64,000 nucleotides of DNA, from assembly GCA_020726505.1 (NCBI GenBank), contig JAHLEZ010000013.1, forward strand, positions 1,736,001 through 1,800,000, given 5' to 3'. Positions within the stretch are counted from its first letter, which is position 1. Each line of letters opens with the position of its first letter. The DNA is from Leptodontidium sp. MPI-SDFR-AT-0119 (Eukaryota > Ascomycota > Leotiomycetes > Helotiales > Leptodontidiaceae). The notes under the pieces are model-generated. The model was given only the letters and a program-made list of their open reading frames with translations, was not told the origin of the DNA and made no database searches. This document shows, in pieces, positions 11,478 through 22,139 of this stretch. The position numbers and the translations under genes are program-made.

Positions 11478-12684
11478 ATGCCAAACGAGCTTCCACACAT
11501 CGTAGAACCCACTTCAACTACGCCGATGTCCGCCATGGCTCCAACAAAAGTCACAAACGACGTTTCGATGGCACCGCCTCCTTGGATCCATCCAGCCACG
11601 CAGTACGTAGATGCAGCCGCCATCTTCCGCACCTCATCATTGAGTTCGAGATCGCAACTTCTACATCTCATCTTCCAGATGGCACTTGATTACCACGAGA
11701 TATCTGGAACCGGTGAACGATCAGGGGTGTTTAAGGACGGGGAACTTATTCGTATAGGCGTAACAACTTCTTCAAAATCTGTTTCGGCAGAAGATTATGG
11801 TTGTTCAATCGACGGAAAGGGACCTGTGAGTATTGGTCCGAAGTGGAAACTCTTTCGCTGGGGGGTAACTGACAACAGTCTTTTGACAGTTCTTCGAACT
11901 TACCTTCTACGAAGCTGTAAAGTTGACCTTCAAGCAACCCAAATCGACCCGTACACGTTCCGGCAAGGCCTCGAAGCCAAACTCTACCGCCCTAAAACCA
12001 CAGTCCACCTCTTCCAAGCCAAGATCCCAAGCTTCTGGGCCCCGTGGCCAGACAGGTCCAACTCAGCCTCCACGGAGCTCATCAACAAACGTGAACCAAT
12101 CCATGACGGCCACTATGTCGAAAACTAGAACTGGAAACCCCACATCTGGATCAAGTCCATTGCCCAGCAACGCCCTCGTACTCGTTCGCTTGAGGCTGCC
12201 GAAGGGGGAGTTGAAGCCAGATTTTCTGGCGATGGTACGAGCTGCAACGGGATCCGCCGGATCATCACAAGTCAAGACTGTCACAGTAGCCTGTAAAGTC
12301 GAGGATATCCAGAGGGAGTTGCTCAGAATTATGTTGAAGGACATTGGAAAGGTGTCTGGTGGTATGAAGATGGGAGGCTATCAAGTCCTTGTTGCTGTTG
12401 AGGGCTTGGGCGGCAATACTGATGAGACCGGTGCCCCGGAAGCTGTCTCTGACAACGGAGACTCGCCAGTCAAAGCAGAGGACAACGCCGAGAAGGGCGA
12501 AGTCAACAAGCAGCAGGTTTACAGAACAGGCGAGAATGATGCAGATAAGCTGAGAATGGTCTTCGCCATCGAGTTTAAGGTGGATGGAACAGACAGTTCT
12601 GAACACCCGGTCGTCAAGTGGTCATTCCCAGTGCCAGTGCAGGATTTTCAGGAGATTCTGTCTGGCCATTGGTCATCATCCTGA
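11478..12684 (+). CDS. Unknown two-exon fungal protein
   Basis: Exons 11478-11825 and 11890-12684; a 64-nt intron (GTGAGT donor, CTGAC branch, ACAG acceptor) joins in phase 0 and gives 380 residues. The N-terminus (1-60) is Pro/Thr-rich. Residues 60-130 look folded: LLHLIFQMALDYHEISG, then SAEDYGCSIDGKGPFFEL at the splice. Residues about 130-200 are Ser/Thr/Lys/Pro-rich and probably disordered (SKPRSQASGPRGQTG). A second folded region follows: ALVLVRLRLPKGELKPDFLA, then DIQRELLRIMLKDIGKVSGG. An acidic linker and a final block (KLRMVFAIEFKVDG, HPVVKWSFPVPVQDF) complete it. There is no signal peptide or membrane segment. The function is unknown. The exon join makes it a real gene with fair certainty. 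Confidence 0.75.
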
Positions 12685-14549
12685 GTTCTTGTAGAGCGAA
12701 GGAGTGACATGCGGCCCTGATAGCCCCCCCCCAGGAGCGAAATTGGGTAGTTTGGTATTAGGAGAGGAGAGACTGGGATCTGCATTCGTACCGCGTCTGC
12801 AAGGGAATCAATTGTGTTTCCGCTGGAGGGAATAGGGGGCGGAATCGTCTTTCGGGTCACTGAAGACATACTGACTTTATTTTGTGGAGGAATTATACAT
12901 CGATTTGCGTGTTAGTTTTGAGACATGATGTTTGTTTGGATGGCGTCAATAGAATGCATGTCTTTTTTGTTGCGGACTGATCGGATGGAATTTGTCGACT
13001 TTTTTGGAAAGTTTGGGGATGATGTCGGATTTATGCCATGAGACAAATTAAAGTCGAAATAAGCCACCTTCGAATCTCCCACGAGTGTGTGTTTTCAATG
13101 CTCGTTGACATTTCCTTTTTTTCTCATCACCGAAGTTTAAATGTGAATTTGGTACATTCCCCACTTTTGTCTTCGTGCAATGGCTCGCTTAATGGAGGAG
13201 TAAACTAGGAGAAGTCAACAAAGGATGTTAGCATTGCCAAGAAGTCACGTTTGCAGAAATTCGTTTTGGTTGGGACTTGATCTGGGGTGAATTCTCAAGC
13301 ATTTCTACCGAGGACAAAGCTGAAGAAAGACAGAGTTAACGTCTCGGCATTTTACCAATGCATCTTCAAAAATCTTACTCAATGAAGGAATTTCTTGCTC
13401 TGACGAGTCCGCTATATCAGATTAATCGTTTGTTTTGGAGAGTGGAGACAAGAATTCGATTGTGGTCGTCGGAAGGGAGGAAAGTAGGGGGAGGCGGTTA
13501 GTATTTGTAGCCTCGCGATGAGGACTAGCGCAAAACACCCCTGTACTGTGTGAGAAGCGGCAAGTCTATCATTCCACTTTTGTCGGCTAGTCCACTCAAT
13601 CAGATCGACCGTTTGACTTGGAGGGTAGGAAGAAGAAGAGTGGCTCCGCCCGACTAGATCCATCGTTTGGTTTTAGAGAGAGGGGACAGAGATGAGTTCG
13701 ATGTCCGGCCTGCCGATAGTGACTTGCCACGTAAGGAAGAAGTATAAGCACTATAGGGATAAGTTATTCTTCCTTTCGATGGGGTAGTGAATTGTGGATA
13801 GTAGGATTACGCTCCAATTCGGGTGGAAGTATGATTGGGTTAATCGACTTTGCCGTTGAGCATAAGAGTGATGATCATCAAATCTAAGACAGTCGAACGT
13901 AAAGTAGTTTTCTGCTTCACACATTTGACTTTGATGAATGCCATAGTGTGGAAATTTTGTAAGATCTTAGTAAAGTCAGGAGACCTTTACAGATTTTGCC
14001 AAATGGTGTCGGTCCAAGTTCAGCACGGTGGACACTGCTATCTTACTTTCGCTCCCCAAACTTCTCCACATCTCCTGCAAAAGACTAAGGACCTACTTTG
14101 GCATCTGCAACATTATTTCCGACTGTGTATTGTGACAGAGACGGTCAAACATTCCAGTTCAAGGCTTCCTCAGCATGGCACATTGCGAATAACTTATTTC
14201 GATACACCCAGTAACAACTGTTCCCACCGTTCTCAATTATTACACCGGAATAACATGAATATACTCCTCTTGACAATCGTAGACTTCTTCTTCGGAACTG
14301 GAGGCCGGTGCTCAATGTCTGAAAGATGAGGATAGGAGCCGAAGATATGCAATTTGTAAAAGAAGGAATGCCGTCCGACTCGCGGCGCGAATGATCACAG
14401 GAACAGAAGTCAGGAGCAGGCCGGGGGTTGACACTTAAGCTAAAATCCCTCTGCAGTCGCTCCTCCACTTTCTGTTGTCGTAGGAAAAGAATGAGGGTGA
14501 GTGAAGCTTCGCGGTTAGCACCACGCACTTGGTACTGCGTTATCTTCAC
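12685..14549. other. Intergenic with degenerate repeats
   Basis: About 1.9 kb with no gene. Two related segments, 13407-13447 (GAGTCCGCTATATCAGATTA...) and 13587-13630 (TAGTCCACTCAATCAGATCG...), continue in parallel through ATCGTTTG..TTGGAGAG. A third, weaker copy starts near 13648. They are spaced irregularly and show mostly transition differences. Confidence 0.4.
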
Positions 14550-14816
14550 TCAACGTTCTAAAAGAGTTCTACAATTTTCGAAAATCTCCAGGCTGTGTTT
14601 TCTTGATGAACAGGAGCCCAACTTCTCCGAGGCGGTAACCTGAGGTTTAATTTGCTCAGGCTCGCTGTCCGACTTCACTCGCAAAGCTGTTTGCCTTGCA
14701 AGCCCCGGATTTCGGTGCGTTTTCTGAAATCCTCCATGTTGGATATCACTCTTGACAGCAGCAAACTTCTTAGGAGCTGTAAACTGGGGCTCACTTCGAT
14801 CTGGCTCGATATCCAA
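14550..14816 (-). pseudogene. Decayed coding module, repeat type SEPxxxxPQ
   Basis: The minus frame reads MDIEPDRSEPQFTAPKKFAA and further on KSDSEPEQIKPQVTASEK. The same kind of module, DSELQQTQPEIQFRG, begins the decayed gene at 14969-15366. The DNA blocks GGCTCGCTGTCCGAC, GGCTCGATATCCAAACATTC and AGCTCGCTGTCCAAGCATTC on the plus strand mark the three copies. The parent family is not recognised. Probably a fragment, not an expressed gene. Confidence 0.4.
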
Positions 14817-14968
14817 ACATCATTCTCCCAAAGTTGTTTCTACCGAGCGCTTCGGCTTTGCCAGTGTGGACCCAGTAAGATAGCCAAGTCACAATAGAGA
14901 ATATGTGCAGTTCGCTCATAGACAATCACGATTAAACCCGCCAACAAAAATCTCGGATAACGTACGTG

Positions 14969-15366
14969 CTATCCGTAGACTTCAAATCCTCGTAACACGT
15001 CAAGACTTGCACGGAATGCAGACTTCTGTCGAAATGTCATAAAGCGAAGGAGAAGGCGTTGCATTGAGACAAAGGCATCACTTGCATCATTTGGAACGAG
15101 GATACTTGAATAATTCTCATCAATCACCTCCTGCTTTTCGCCCTTCGCTCTTCTAGTCCATAAGCCGCCGCTCGTTTTTCTCCTCCTACGAAAGCCACAT
15201 CAGCCGCAGCTTGTTCACGAATACGCTTGGCCTCAGAGTGTTTCTTCTCGATCTTCAAGAGTCCTGGGCCATAGAAGACTCCTGCAGATATGTTTAATTC
15301 TCTTGACCGCAGCAGAACCCCTCGGAATTGGATTTCGGGCTGGGTCTGCTGCAGCTCGCTGTCCAA
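14969..15366 (-). pseudogene. Frameshifted remnant of an unknown coiled-coil-like gene
   Basis: The minus strand reads DSELQQTQPEIQFRGVLL, then a charged, Ala/Arg/Glu-rich part with coiled-coil character (KKHSEAKRIREQAAAD, GLEERRAK). At about 15135-15150 that frame runs into a stop. The frame one base over stays open to TAG 14969-14971 and reads EKQEVIDENYSSILVPND, then SMQRLLLRFMTFRQKSAF and DVLRGFEVYG. Both halves look coding, so a single-base change broke the gene. The family is not recognised. Confidence 0.45.
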
Positions 15367-15410
15367 GCATTCATATTTCCCTTCTTCTTACTTCTTTTCC
15401 CTTCGAGGTG

Positions 15411-16019
15411 GTTCTTTCATTGAAGAAGTAGCTAGACCTTCCTCCGAACCAGTTTGATTTAGAGACTTGTGTTGAGCGAGATGTGGTCGAGATCTGCCAC
15501 GTCCTTCACGAGAGTAAGGGTGGTGATACGTATTGGTTGCTGAATGGAAAGGGTTGAAGTGGTGGACTATCCCCTTAACTGCCAGATACAACCTTTTTCA
15601 GGGCACAGCGCTGAAGCGCGGCGCCAGGGTTGCCAGAGTTACAGCGAATTACAGGGTCCACACGCTATGACTCCAGTGATATAGACGCTGAATTTTGGTG
15701 TTGCTCGCTTAATTAGGGTATCGCTACAGGGCCTTTCGGGCCTGGAAAAAAGTTGTACCGCGTGGCAGTTAAGGGGATAAGGGCCCGAAACAAGGGGTAA
15801 AAGATACCAGCTGTACTGTACATCCGTAAAGAAGTTCTGCAGGTGGGGTTGGCTGTTGGTCAGAGAACCATGACCAGCTCTACCATGGAGCCGCGGATGA
15901 ATCGAATTCATAAAAGGGAAGTTATTGATAAGGTGACCGCTTGTGGCGATCACATCCTCTTGGTAGTTCTTTCATTGTACGAGTAGGTAGACTTCTTTCC
16001 GAACCTAATCAATTAGATC
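15411..16019. repeat. Degenerate direct repeats flanking the MITE
   Basis: A segment starting GTTCTTTCATTGAAGAAGTA at 15411 recurs as GTTCTTTCATTGTACGAGTA at about 15965. Both continue with TAGAC-TTC-T-CGAACC and end about 55 bp later. The copies enclose about 500 bp including the MITE at 15570-15777. They may be remains of a duplicated segment. Confidence 0.4.
15570..15777. mobile_element. MITE, TA target duplication (Tc1/mariner type)
   Basis: This 208-bp element has terminal inverted repeats of about 40 bp. The left end is TCCCCTTAACTGCCA, then TACAACCTTTTTCAGGG; the right end reads the same inward with small differences (TCCCCTTAACTGCCA, then TACAACTTTTTTCCAGG). TA precedes (15568-15569) and follows (15778-15779), the duplication made by Tc1/mariner/pogo transposases. 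The interior (GCGCTGAAGCGCGGCGCC) has extra short palindromes and no coding capacity. Confidence 0.8.
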
Positions 16020-16558
16020 AACGAAGGTGGCATTGTTGATCAGGTAGAAGCAGCTGCTATACTGGGTACTGGTCATCATCGATAGCAACCCTGAGAAAGC
16101 GGCACGGTATGGTCTTCTGCCACGCCTTGACATACTCCGGAATGAATTTTCATTAAAAGCGATCGCTCATCTCCCCGTCAGCTAGAACGGGAACATTCCG
16201 TCGACGTCGACCTTGAAAATACCACTTGGGGCGGTCCCCTGCCCTCCTCTACTCCTCGATGTTCTCTGGAGTGAACCTATCTTCGGAAGTGGGCCGTTCA
16301 GTTTCTGATCTGTTTGGAGAAGTAGAAGCCGTGGCAAAGTTAGCTCTTTCACAAACAAAGTCATCGGATCAGGATTTCACTTCTCAAGACATGCTTTTGA
16401 ACCTCCCATCTGCTTAGCCAGAAATCCACGCTGGAATTCCGTCACTTCCTAATTCTGGAGCCGGTGTCATAGGTCTTTGAGCGTCGGTATTTGCTTCGAT
16501 GTCTCTTCTTATTCCTGCTCTTTATTTCAATCTCGGCTACCAGTTGCGATCGTAGGCA
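15780..16558. other. Decayed sequence without identifiable gene
   Basis: About 780 bp between the MITE and the kelch fragment. It includes the right direct repeat at 15965-16019. Short frames at 16182-16417 contain stops and show no recognised motif. Composition is like degenerated coding DNA. Confidence 0.4.
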
Positions 16559-16720
16559 GATAAACATCGAACCTACCTTTCCGACCTCATGTTCCTTGAC
16601 CTCAAAACCGAACCCTGGACACAACCTTCAGTCAGTGGACGAATTTCGAAGGGTCGAACCAGACATGCCACGAATCTGCACTAATACAAGCTGATTATCA
16701 TAGGTGGAATTACTGTTTGT
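16559..16720 (+). pseudogene. Kelch-gene fragment, related to the intact kelch-BTB gene of this window
   Basis: The plus frame reads HRTYLSDLMFLDLKT, PWTQPSVSGRIS, KGRTRHATNLH, stop, YKLIIIGGIT. The intact kelch-BTB protein encoded at 58761-61131 has HRTYLSDLIIFDLKT, HWTQPSVSGPIP, KGRARHAAVLH, then KLFIIGGIT at the matching place. Identity is high over about 50 residues with one in-frame TAA. Just upstream, TACCAG and GCAGATAAACATCG match the preceding kelch blade with about 9 residues missing. Downstream similarity ends at a GTAAGA. It is a dead partial copy or the remnant of a paralogue. Confidence 0.75.
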
Positions 16721-18184
16721 AAGACCTGCTCTTCCATCTCTTCATCTATCTTCTCTGTCTCTATTGGAGCCGTGGCATTTGTATCTCATCTCTCGAGTCC
16801 GGAATCCCAGGCTTCGTTGCCGAGTCCTGTGCAGCCGGGGGACATAAAAGTACTCTGAGCATATCAAGACTTTTGATTGCAAATGCCGCCTTTCTTCGGC
16901 ACTGGACTTCAAATACATTGTGACTCTTGGCCTAAATAACAAAGATCTGATCTCTGTTCTAAGTGTTCCAGGGGTAAATTTGCCCGGTGTTTTCCTTAAG
17001 CTCCGGGACGTCGAGATTGTTGCCAGTGCTACTTCGACGAGAGTAATCAACAAGCAAGAAGTCCAAATCCTACTCGGAGAGGCTTTGTCTTGCGCTTCTT
17101 GTGCGCGGCTGAGAAGGTTCAGCACGAAGGGGTCATTTTGGTGAATATTCTCAAGGTAATTTCGTGTCCCAAGCCCTGCAAAGGTGTTCTTGTAGCCGAC
17201 AGATGTGCAGAGGAGCGGACAACATATTTTGAATTGCTCTTCGAAGTCTTTTCGTCCTGGTCCTGCTTCTCATTTGCGACTCCAGTAATCGAATTTGCTT
17301 GTAGCCAAAAACAAAGAAGTGATGAGGTGATTTCCAGACTTTAGACTGCGAGGGACGCTCTCTTTCTCCATTCCAACCTAAGCATCCTCAGCACACCCTG
17401 AATCTTCATGCTCTCTATAAAGTCCACAACAATGCACAAAGGTTTCGTTAGATGTCACAATCTGGCAGTGAGACGTCTCCAGGGCTTCGATGCGTGGAGA
17501 GATGCCCATAATGAGCTGTGCGGCTTCCAGACTCCCCATGCGCTCTGCCACCTTCTCCTCTCATTCCTTGCTCTTTCTGACTAACTCCTCCAATGCGCTC
17601 CATACGCTCCGCTATTCAAGTCCCTGGGTGCCTTGTTTCTGAGGACTATTTCTGCACCGATCAATAACAACACCACATTGCTTCATCTTTCTTCTTCAGC
17701 AATGGAATGAACCTTGACATCAACCATCCAACATACCGCTCTCAATGTCACAGAACCATTTGAGGACTTTCCACCAAGAGGCCGAACCATTGAGCGGGAC
17801 ATGAAGTATGCTAAGCAGCCCCACCCAACCGCGAAAAAGGGTGAAATCGCGTGGGCTGAGCGGGTTCAGCTGGCTTTGTAAAGGTATTCTTGTGCTGGAT
17901 GGATTATGTCGGGGAAGACCCTTCCTACTTCCTTGAGTTGCTCCTCGATCTGTCACCCTCCCCTTGAATCTGCCCCTCGTTGACCAGCTGGCCTACAATT
18001 GCAGCCAAGAACGGAGAATCACCTGAGAGTGCTACGTGGCTTTTAATTGTCAAAGCCAGCCTGGAGACTTCAGAGTTCTTTAGGGAATTCCTGGATTCGC
18101 AAAGGTATTCTTGTAGATGGTAAAGCCATTGACGTAAAGTGTCGGAGGGACATGCTTTCTTGAATTGATTTTTACTGGTTCTGC

Positions 18185-18192
18185 ATGAAGCC
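18185..18192. repeat. Left 8-bp target duplication of the hAT element
   Basis: ATGAAGCC immediately before the left terminus; it is identical to 21380-21387. Confidence 0.9.
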
Positions 18193-21100
18193 TAGGTCTG
18201 GCCATTGAATAAATGAACGTGAAAATTCAGCGAATTTTCATCCATTCAGCTGAATTTAGGGTAGCTGAATTGAACGATGAACTTGGGGGTGGCGAACAAC
18301 GAAAAGAGGGTCCAGTTCATTGAAAATAGGTCTATTTATATGTGATTTTGGGGGGGGTATCCATGCTTCGGATCCTTGGATATTTATCCACTTTCCCATC
18401 CGAAATTACATGATTTCCACAACTTAATGAAAGCTCCGACTTGCTGATTAAGGTCAATTCTAAGGCTCTTAATTGGCTCTTCAGTCAATCTTTCTCACTC
18501 CATATATACGTTGTTTCTCTTCTAATTAAGCTCTAGCTCGCCCCTTGATTTCCTTATCTTCGGCATCAAAGTGGCTCTTTAGCAGACGCAAAATCCTTAT
18601 TATATCGGCGTCTATAGCCATGCGGCGAATCCCTATTACATCTCGACCTTCAGAAAACAAGCGTTCAATATCGACTTCAGCGCTAGGGATAGCTAGCAGA
18701 TCTCGAGCGGCTTTGGCGACTAAAGGATACTGGAATTCGGAAGCTTTCCACCACTTTAAATTAAAGTCCTCCACGCTTAAGTCCTAATCAACGACTACTG
18801 GATCATTGAAATATCGATCAAAATCAGTGATAAGATCAGCTTGATTAGGCACAGTATTAAGCTCTCTGGCACGTTGTAAAAGAAGCCACTCATATTAGTC
18901 AATATGCGAAGGTCGCTCCCCCTGATTCAATAGCGCCGTAATAACAAAAGTTGCTGTATAAGGGTAGTTATCTTCAAACCACGTCTTAATTCGTAAAATC
19001 AAATCTTCTGCGTCCTCGTTATATTGTGCTCGAAGTAAGGAGAATTTATATCGAGGATTAAGTACGTGAGCTGTAAAATAGAGGTCGCATTCAAACATCT
19101 TATTAGTCCACTTCTTTAAAGTGTCTTTGGCGGCGTCAAACGCACGTCAGAGATTAATATAAATATCTCTAAAGGCCTCTCTACTAGAAGAAACGTCTTC
19201 TAAAAGGTCGGCTATATTCTACATCTTTCTAATATAGCCATTAAGATTTGGAGCTATCTTTAAGACTGTAAGCGTACGCTCATAGAATGGCCATATATAA
19301 CGTTTAACTTACTCAGAAAGCTCCTAATCTAACTCCAAAGGTATAAGGTACTTGTATACGGCGTGAAGTTGACTATATCGGGAGATCTTTGCCTTATATT
19401 ATCGGGCTACCTTTATTATTAAATACAAGGAATTCCACCGAGTATCAACGTCAAGAGGAATAAAAGTAGAGCAAATATCAGTCCACTATTTCCGGCGCTC
19501 GTCACTTCTTATAATAAACAACACAAAAGTCCGTACTTTCATGATAACGCTGAGAGTAACAAGAACAGGTGGAAATACCGCATTTCCCTCTACAGCTTGA
19601 TTGACTAGCGCCTCTGCGTCTGCGCGGGTGCCACATCTCAAGGTCTTGTAAATGGATTTATAGACGAGGTCGTTTATATGGGCCTAGCACTTAATTCGAC
19701 TCGGCCGGCCTTGAAATCTATAGCGAGGGAGATTGAGAAGTTGTCGAGGGTCAGGGTCGTACCGGAGCTGTAATCTACGCAAAAAATGATCACAGAAGGT
19801 GTCATTATTAGTAGTATTGTCTCCTATAACTACAAATACTTTGTGAGCGACCTTTAAACTAACAGATATTGTAGTTTGAATTATAGAGCCTCCACCTGTT
19901 TTAATTGTCTCTGTTTCGTTGATATTATCGCCGAGGGACACAATAAACACCTCTACTATCCTATCTCTGGTTTTACTATAAACTGCCTCTGTAAATTCAG
20001 CGTTTATAGTGTACCGGACCCAATTATTCTTCCTAATCTAATGAATTTGTCTAGAGATAATGTTTTTGTGATTTGGTGACCCCTAACTATTAAAAGTAAG
20101 AGCACAAGATTCGCATGTTTCCTCCAAGAGTAGAGCTTACTTAATTCGCACTTCGTTAAATCGGTTTTCAGCATATCGATCAAAGGTATAGCGATTAACA
20201 AAAGGTATTAGTTTCCTAAGAGCTTAGAAAAGACCCTGCCATGGCATACCATTCATTAAAGAATAGGCTTGATTAGTTTGAACAACAAATCGTAGGCAGG
20301 CCTCTTCCGGGCTTATAGCCTGAGCTCTCTCTAACACAAATTGTAAAATATCTCCATCTCCTCCACTACCTCCTTTAGTGTTGTTCTTGATTGTATAGCC
20401 TCCTTGCAAATGCTTCGCTTTGGTCAATTCGTGTTTGTCCTAGAGGTGGTTTGTCGTAGCTGAAGTGTTTCTATGCCTTTGCGAATCCTTGGAGCTCTAT
20501 TTACAATAATTACACGTCCACAGGCGATTATAAACCTCTTCCGTAGCCTTCTTAAACTTCTTTAACCACGTTGAAGAGAGCTCAGATATAGTATAATGAA
20601 ATAGAGTCTAAGAGTGCTTAATAGGAGCTTTCCGAATACTCTTTTGAGAGTCTTTCCGTAGGACGACAGTTGTAGGGATAGTATATCGTGCACGCTCACG
20701 TCTATTAAATGGAGATTCTAGGTCCTTTGTAGCATCTGCCACTAGATTTACAGCCTACGAAGCTGTTCCGGCTTGTGAACTATTATTAACTATAATAACG
20801 TCGTCATCTTGGGAATCCTATATAACACGTCGGAGAGCTGAAGGTGTGCGAGGAACTCGTGGAGGGTTGACAATAGGCTCGTCGATTCTAGTCACTCTAT
20901 ACGCCAACAGGCCAGCTTGTCGTCGTCGGGGAGAGGCTCTCCTAATTGAAGGTGGTAGTGGTGTTGATCTTCTAATAGGGGATCTGCCCTGTCGACTATT
21001 ATGGGCGCGTTACATGATGAGAATCCGAGAAACGACGCTAATATAAACATTAATATATCTTTATAACAAATAACAGGAACGACTTCGGAATAAGTGCATT

Positions 21101-21379
21101 CGATTCGGCGTACCTTAATTGACAAATCTGCAACTTGAATTAGTTGGTTTCATAAATGTGTGCGTTATTGAGGATTTATTTTGGTGTGGGCTCACTTACG
21201 CACAGTCTCATGAGCGGTCTGATCCACCCCGGGGATTTCTTGGCATTTTTCATCCAAATTCAACGAATTTTCATTGAAAGGTTCAGATTAGATTGAATTG
21301 AACGCTGAACTTTATATACTAGAATGAATTGAACGATGAAAGTCAAAATGTGTTTTCATTCTTTCATTGGCCAGACCTA
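18193..21379 (-). mobile_element. hAT transposon, transposase decayed by RIP-type mutations
   Basis: This 3,187-bp element is bounded by inverted TAGGTCTGGCCA and TGGCCAGACCTA and flanked by a perfect 8-bp duplication ATGAAGCC, the hallmark of hAT insertion. Subterminal GAATTGAACGATGAA motifs occur near both ends, as expected for transposase binding sites. The transposase is on the minus strand and full of stops: a BED-like zinc finger (CNYC, then H-x4-H type, about 20420-20520), a middle region (FIVSLGDNINETETIKTGGG and VIGDNTTNNDTFCDH, 19684-19950), a further block (FTAHVLNPRYKFSLL, 18895-19098) and the C-terminal dimerisation domain (WWKASEFQYPLVAKAARDLL, SAEVDIERLFSEGRDV, 18526-18774). 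The termini begin TA where hAT ends normally begin CA, which fits CpA-to-TpA mutation at both ends. Not autonomous. Confidence 0.92.
18526..18774 (-). pseudogene. hAT transposase C-terminal dimerisation domain
   Basis: An 82-codon open remnant with the family hallmarks WWK, PLVAKAARDLLAIP, S-E-DIERLFS and a terminal LLKSHF. It is the best-preserved part of the decayed transposase. Confidence 0.85.
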
Positions 21380-21387
21380 ATGAAGCC
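21380..21387. repeat. Right 8-bp target duplication of the hAT element
   Basis: ATGAAGCC directly after the right terminus. Confidence 0.9.
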
Positions 21388-22139
21388 ACAGATAGACTTT
21401 GTCGAGGGGCTAGCTTTCTTAAATTGCTCCTCGGTAAACCCGGTTTGTACGGGCCTGCTGGACAGGAAAAGCGAAAGCTGTATCTCGAGAAATATCCTAA
21501 TCATGAGAGCCTCATGGCTTTTGGCTGCCCGATCCTCTCGATTTGCAGAAGTATTCTGGTAGCTTGTGAAGCCATTGGTGGATTGTGTCGAGGGACGAGC
21601 TTCTTACTTCTTTGAATCGCTCCTCTCTTTCTGATCCTGTTCCTCCTTACGAGTTCGGCATGCAGATGCAAACAAAGACAAGTAATGTGAGCCTTTTCGA
21701 AGACTCCTGCTTCGTAGCATCGCTCAAAGTTTACCTACTCTCCAGCAGCCTCGAGTTCCAAAAGAATGCTGCCATTCCAAAGACATACTTGTAGCCCATA
21801 AAATCACCGAGGGATTTGGTCTTGATACCAGGATTCATCCCCAATTACCCCTCAATGTTCCCGTGTTGTGCGCGGCTGCTGGATGGGGAAATCAAAGAAG
21901 CCTTTCGAGGGGCGACCTACAAGTACACGTGATGTGCTGAGTAATCTGATTCCTGTATTTAAGGCACTTCTGTACATTGATATATATCCATCTGCTGATA
22001 CACTAAAACCTCTGTCTTCTGCCTCCTAGTCTAGCGTCCTTATTATGATAGAACCACCGCGAACATCCAAGCTCCCTTGAACTTCTTGTTATCTTCCTAA
22101 AGCAACGACAAATTACGAAGCTCTCTCTTTTTTCGACAA

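Larger units (their letters stand above)
17120..21810. repeat. Degenerate tandem repeat with a period of about 235 bp, split by a hAT transposon
   Basis: A block like CAAAGGTATTCTTGTAG recurs at 17180, about 17438 (weak), 17881, 18112, 21548 and 21779. If the 3,195 bp of hAT plus its duplication are removed, the last two become 18353 and 18584, so spacing is about 231-258 bp with one weak or missing unit near 17630. Each strong copy is followed by a GTCGAGGGA-like block and then CTTCTT..TTGAATTGCTCC. Copies differ mainly by transitions and small indels. A period of about 234 equals 78 codons, so it might once have coded protein repeats, but no frame is open throughout. Confidence 0.5.

Noticed and set aside
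15639..15953. 104-codon minus-strand frame
   Set aside because: It lies largely inside the MITE and its flank; a transposon-derived frame with no coding features.
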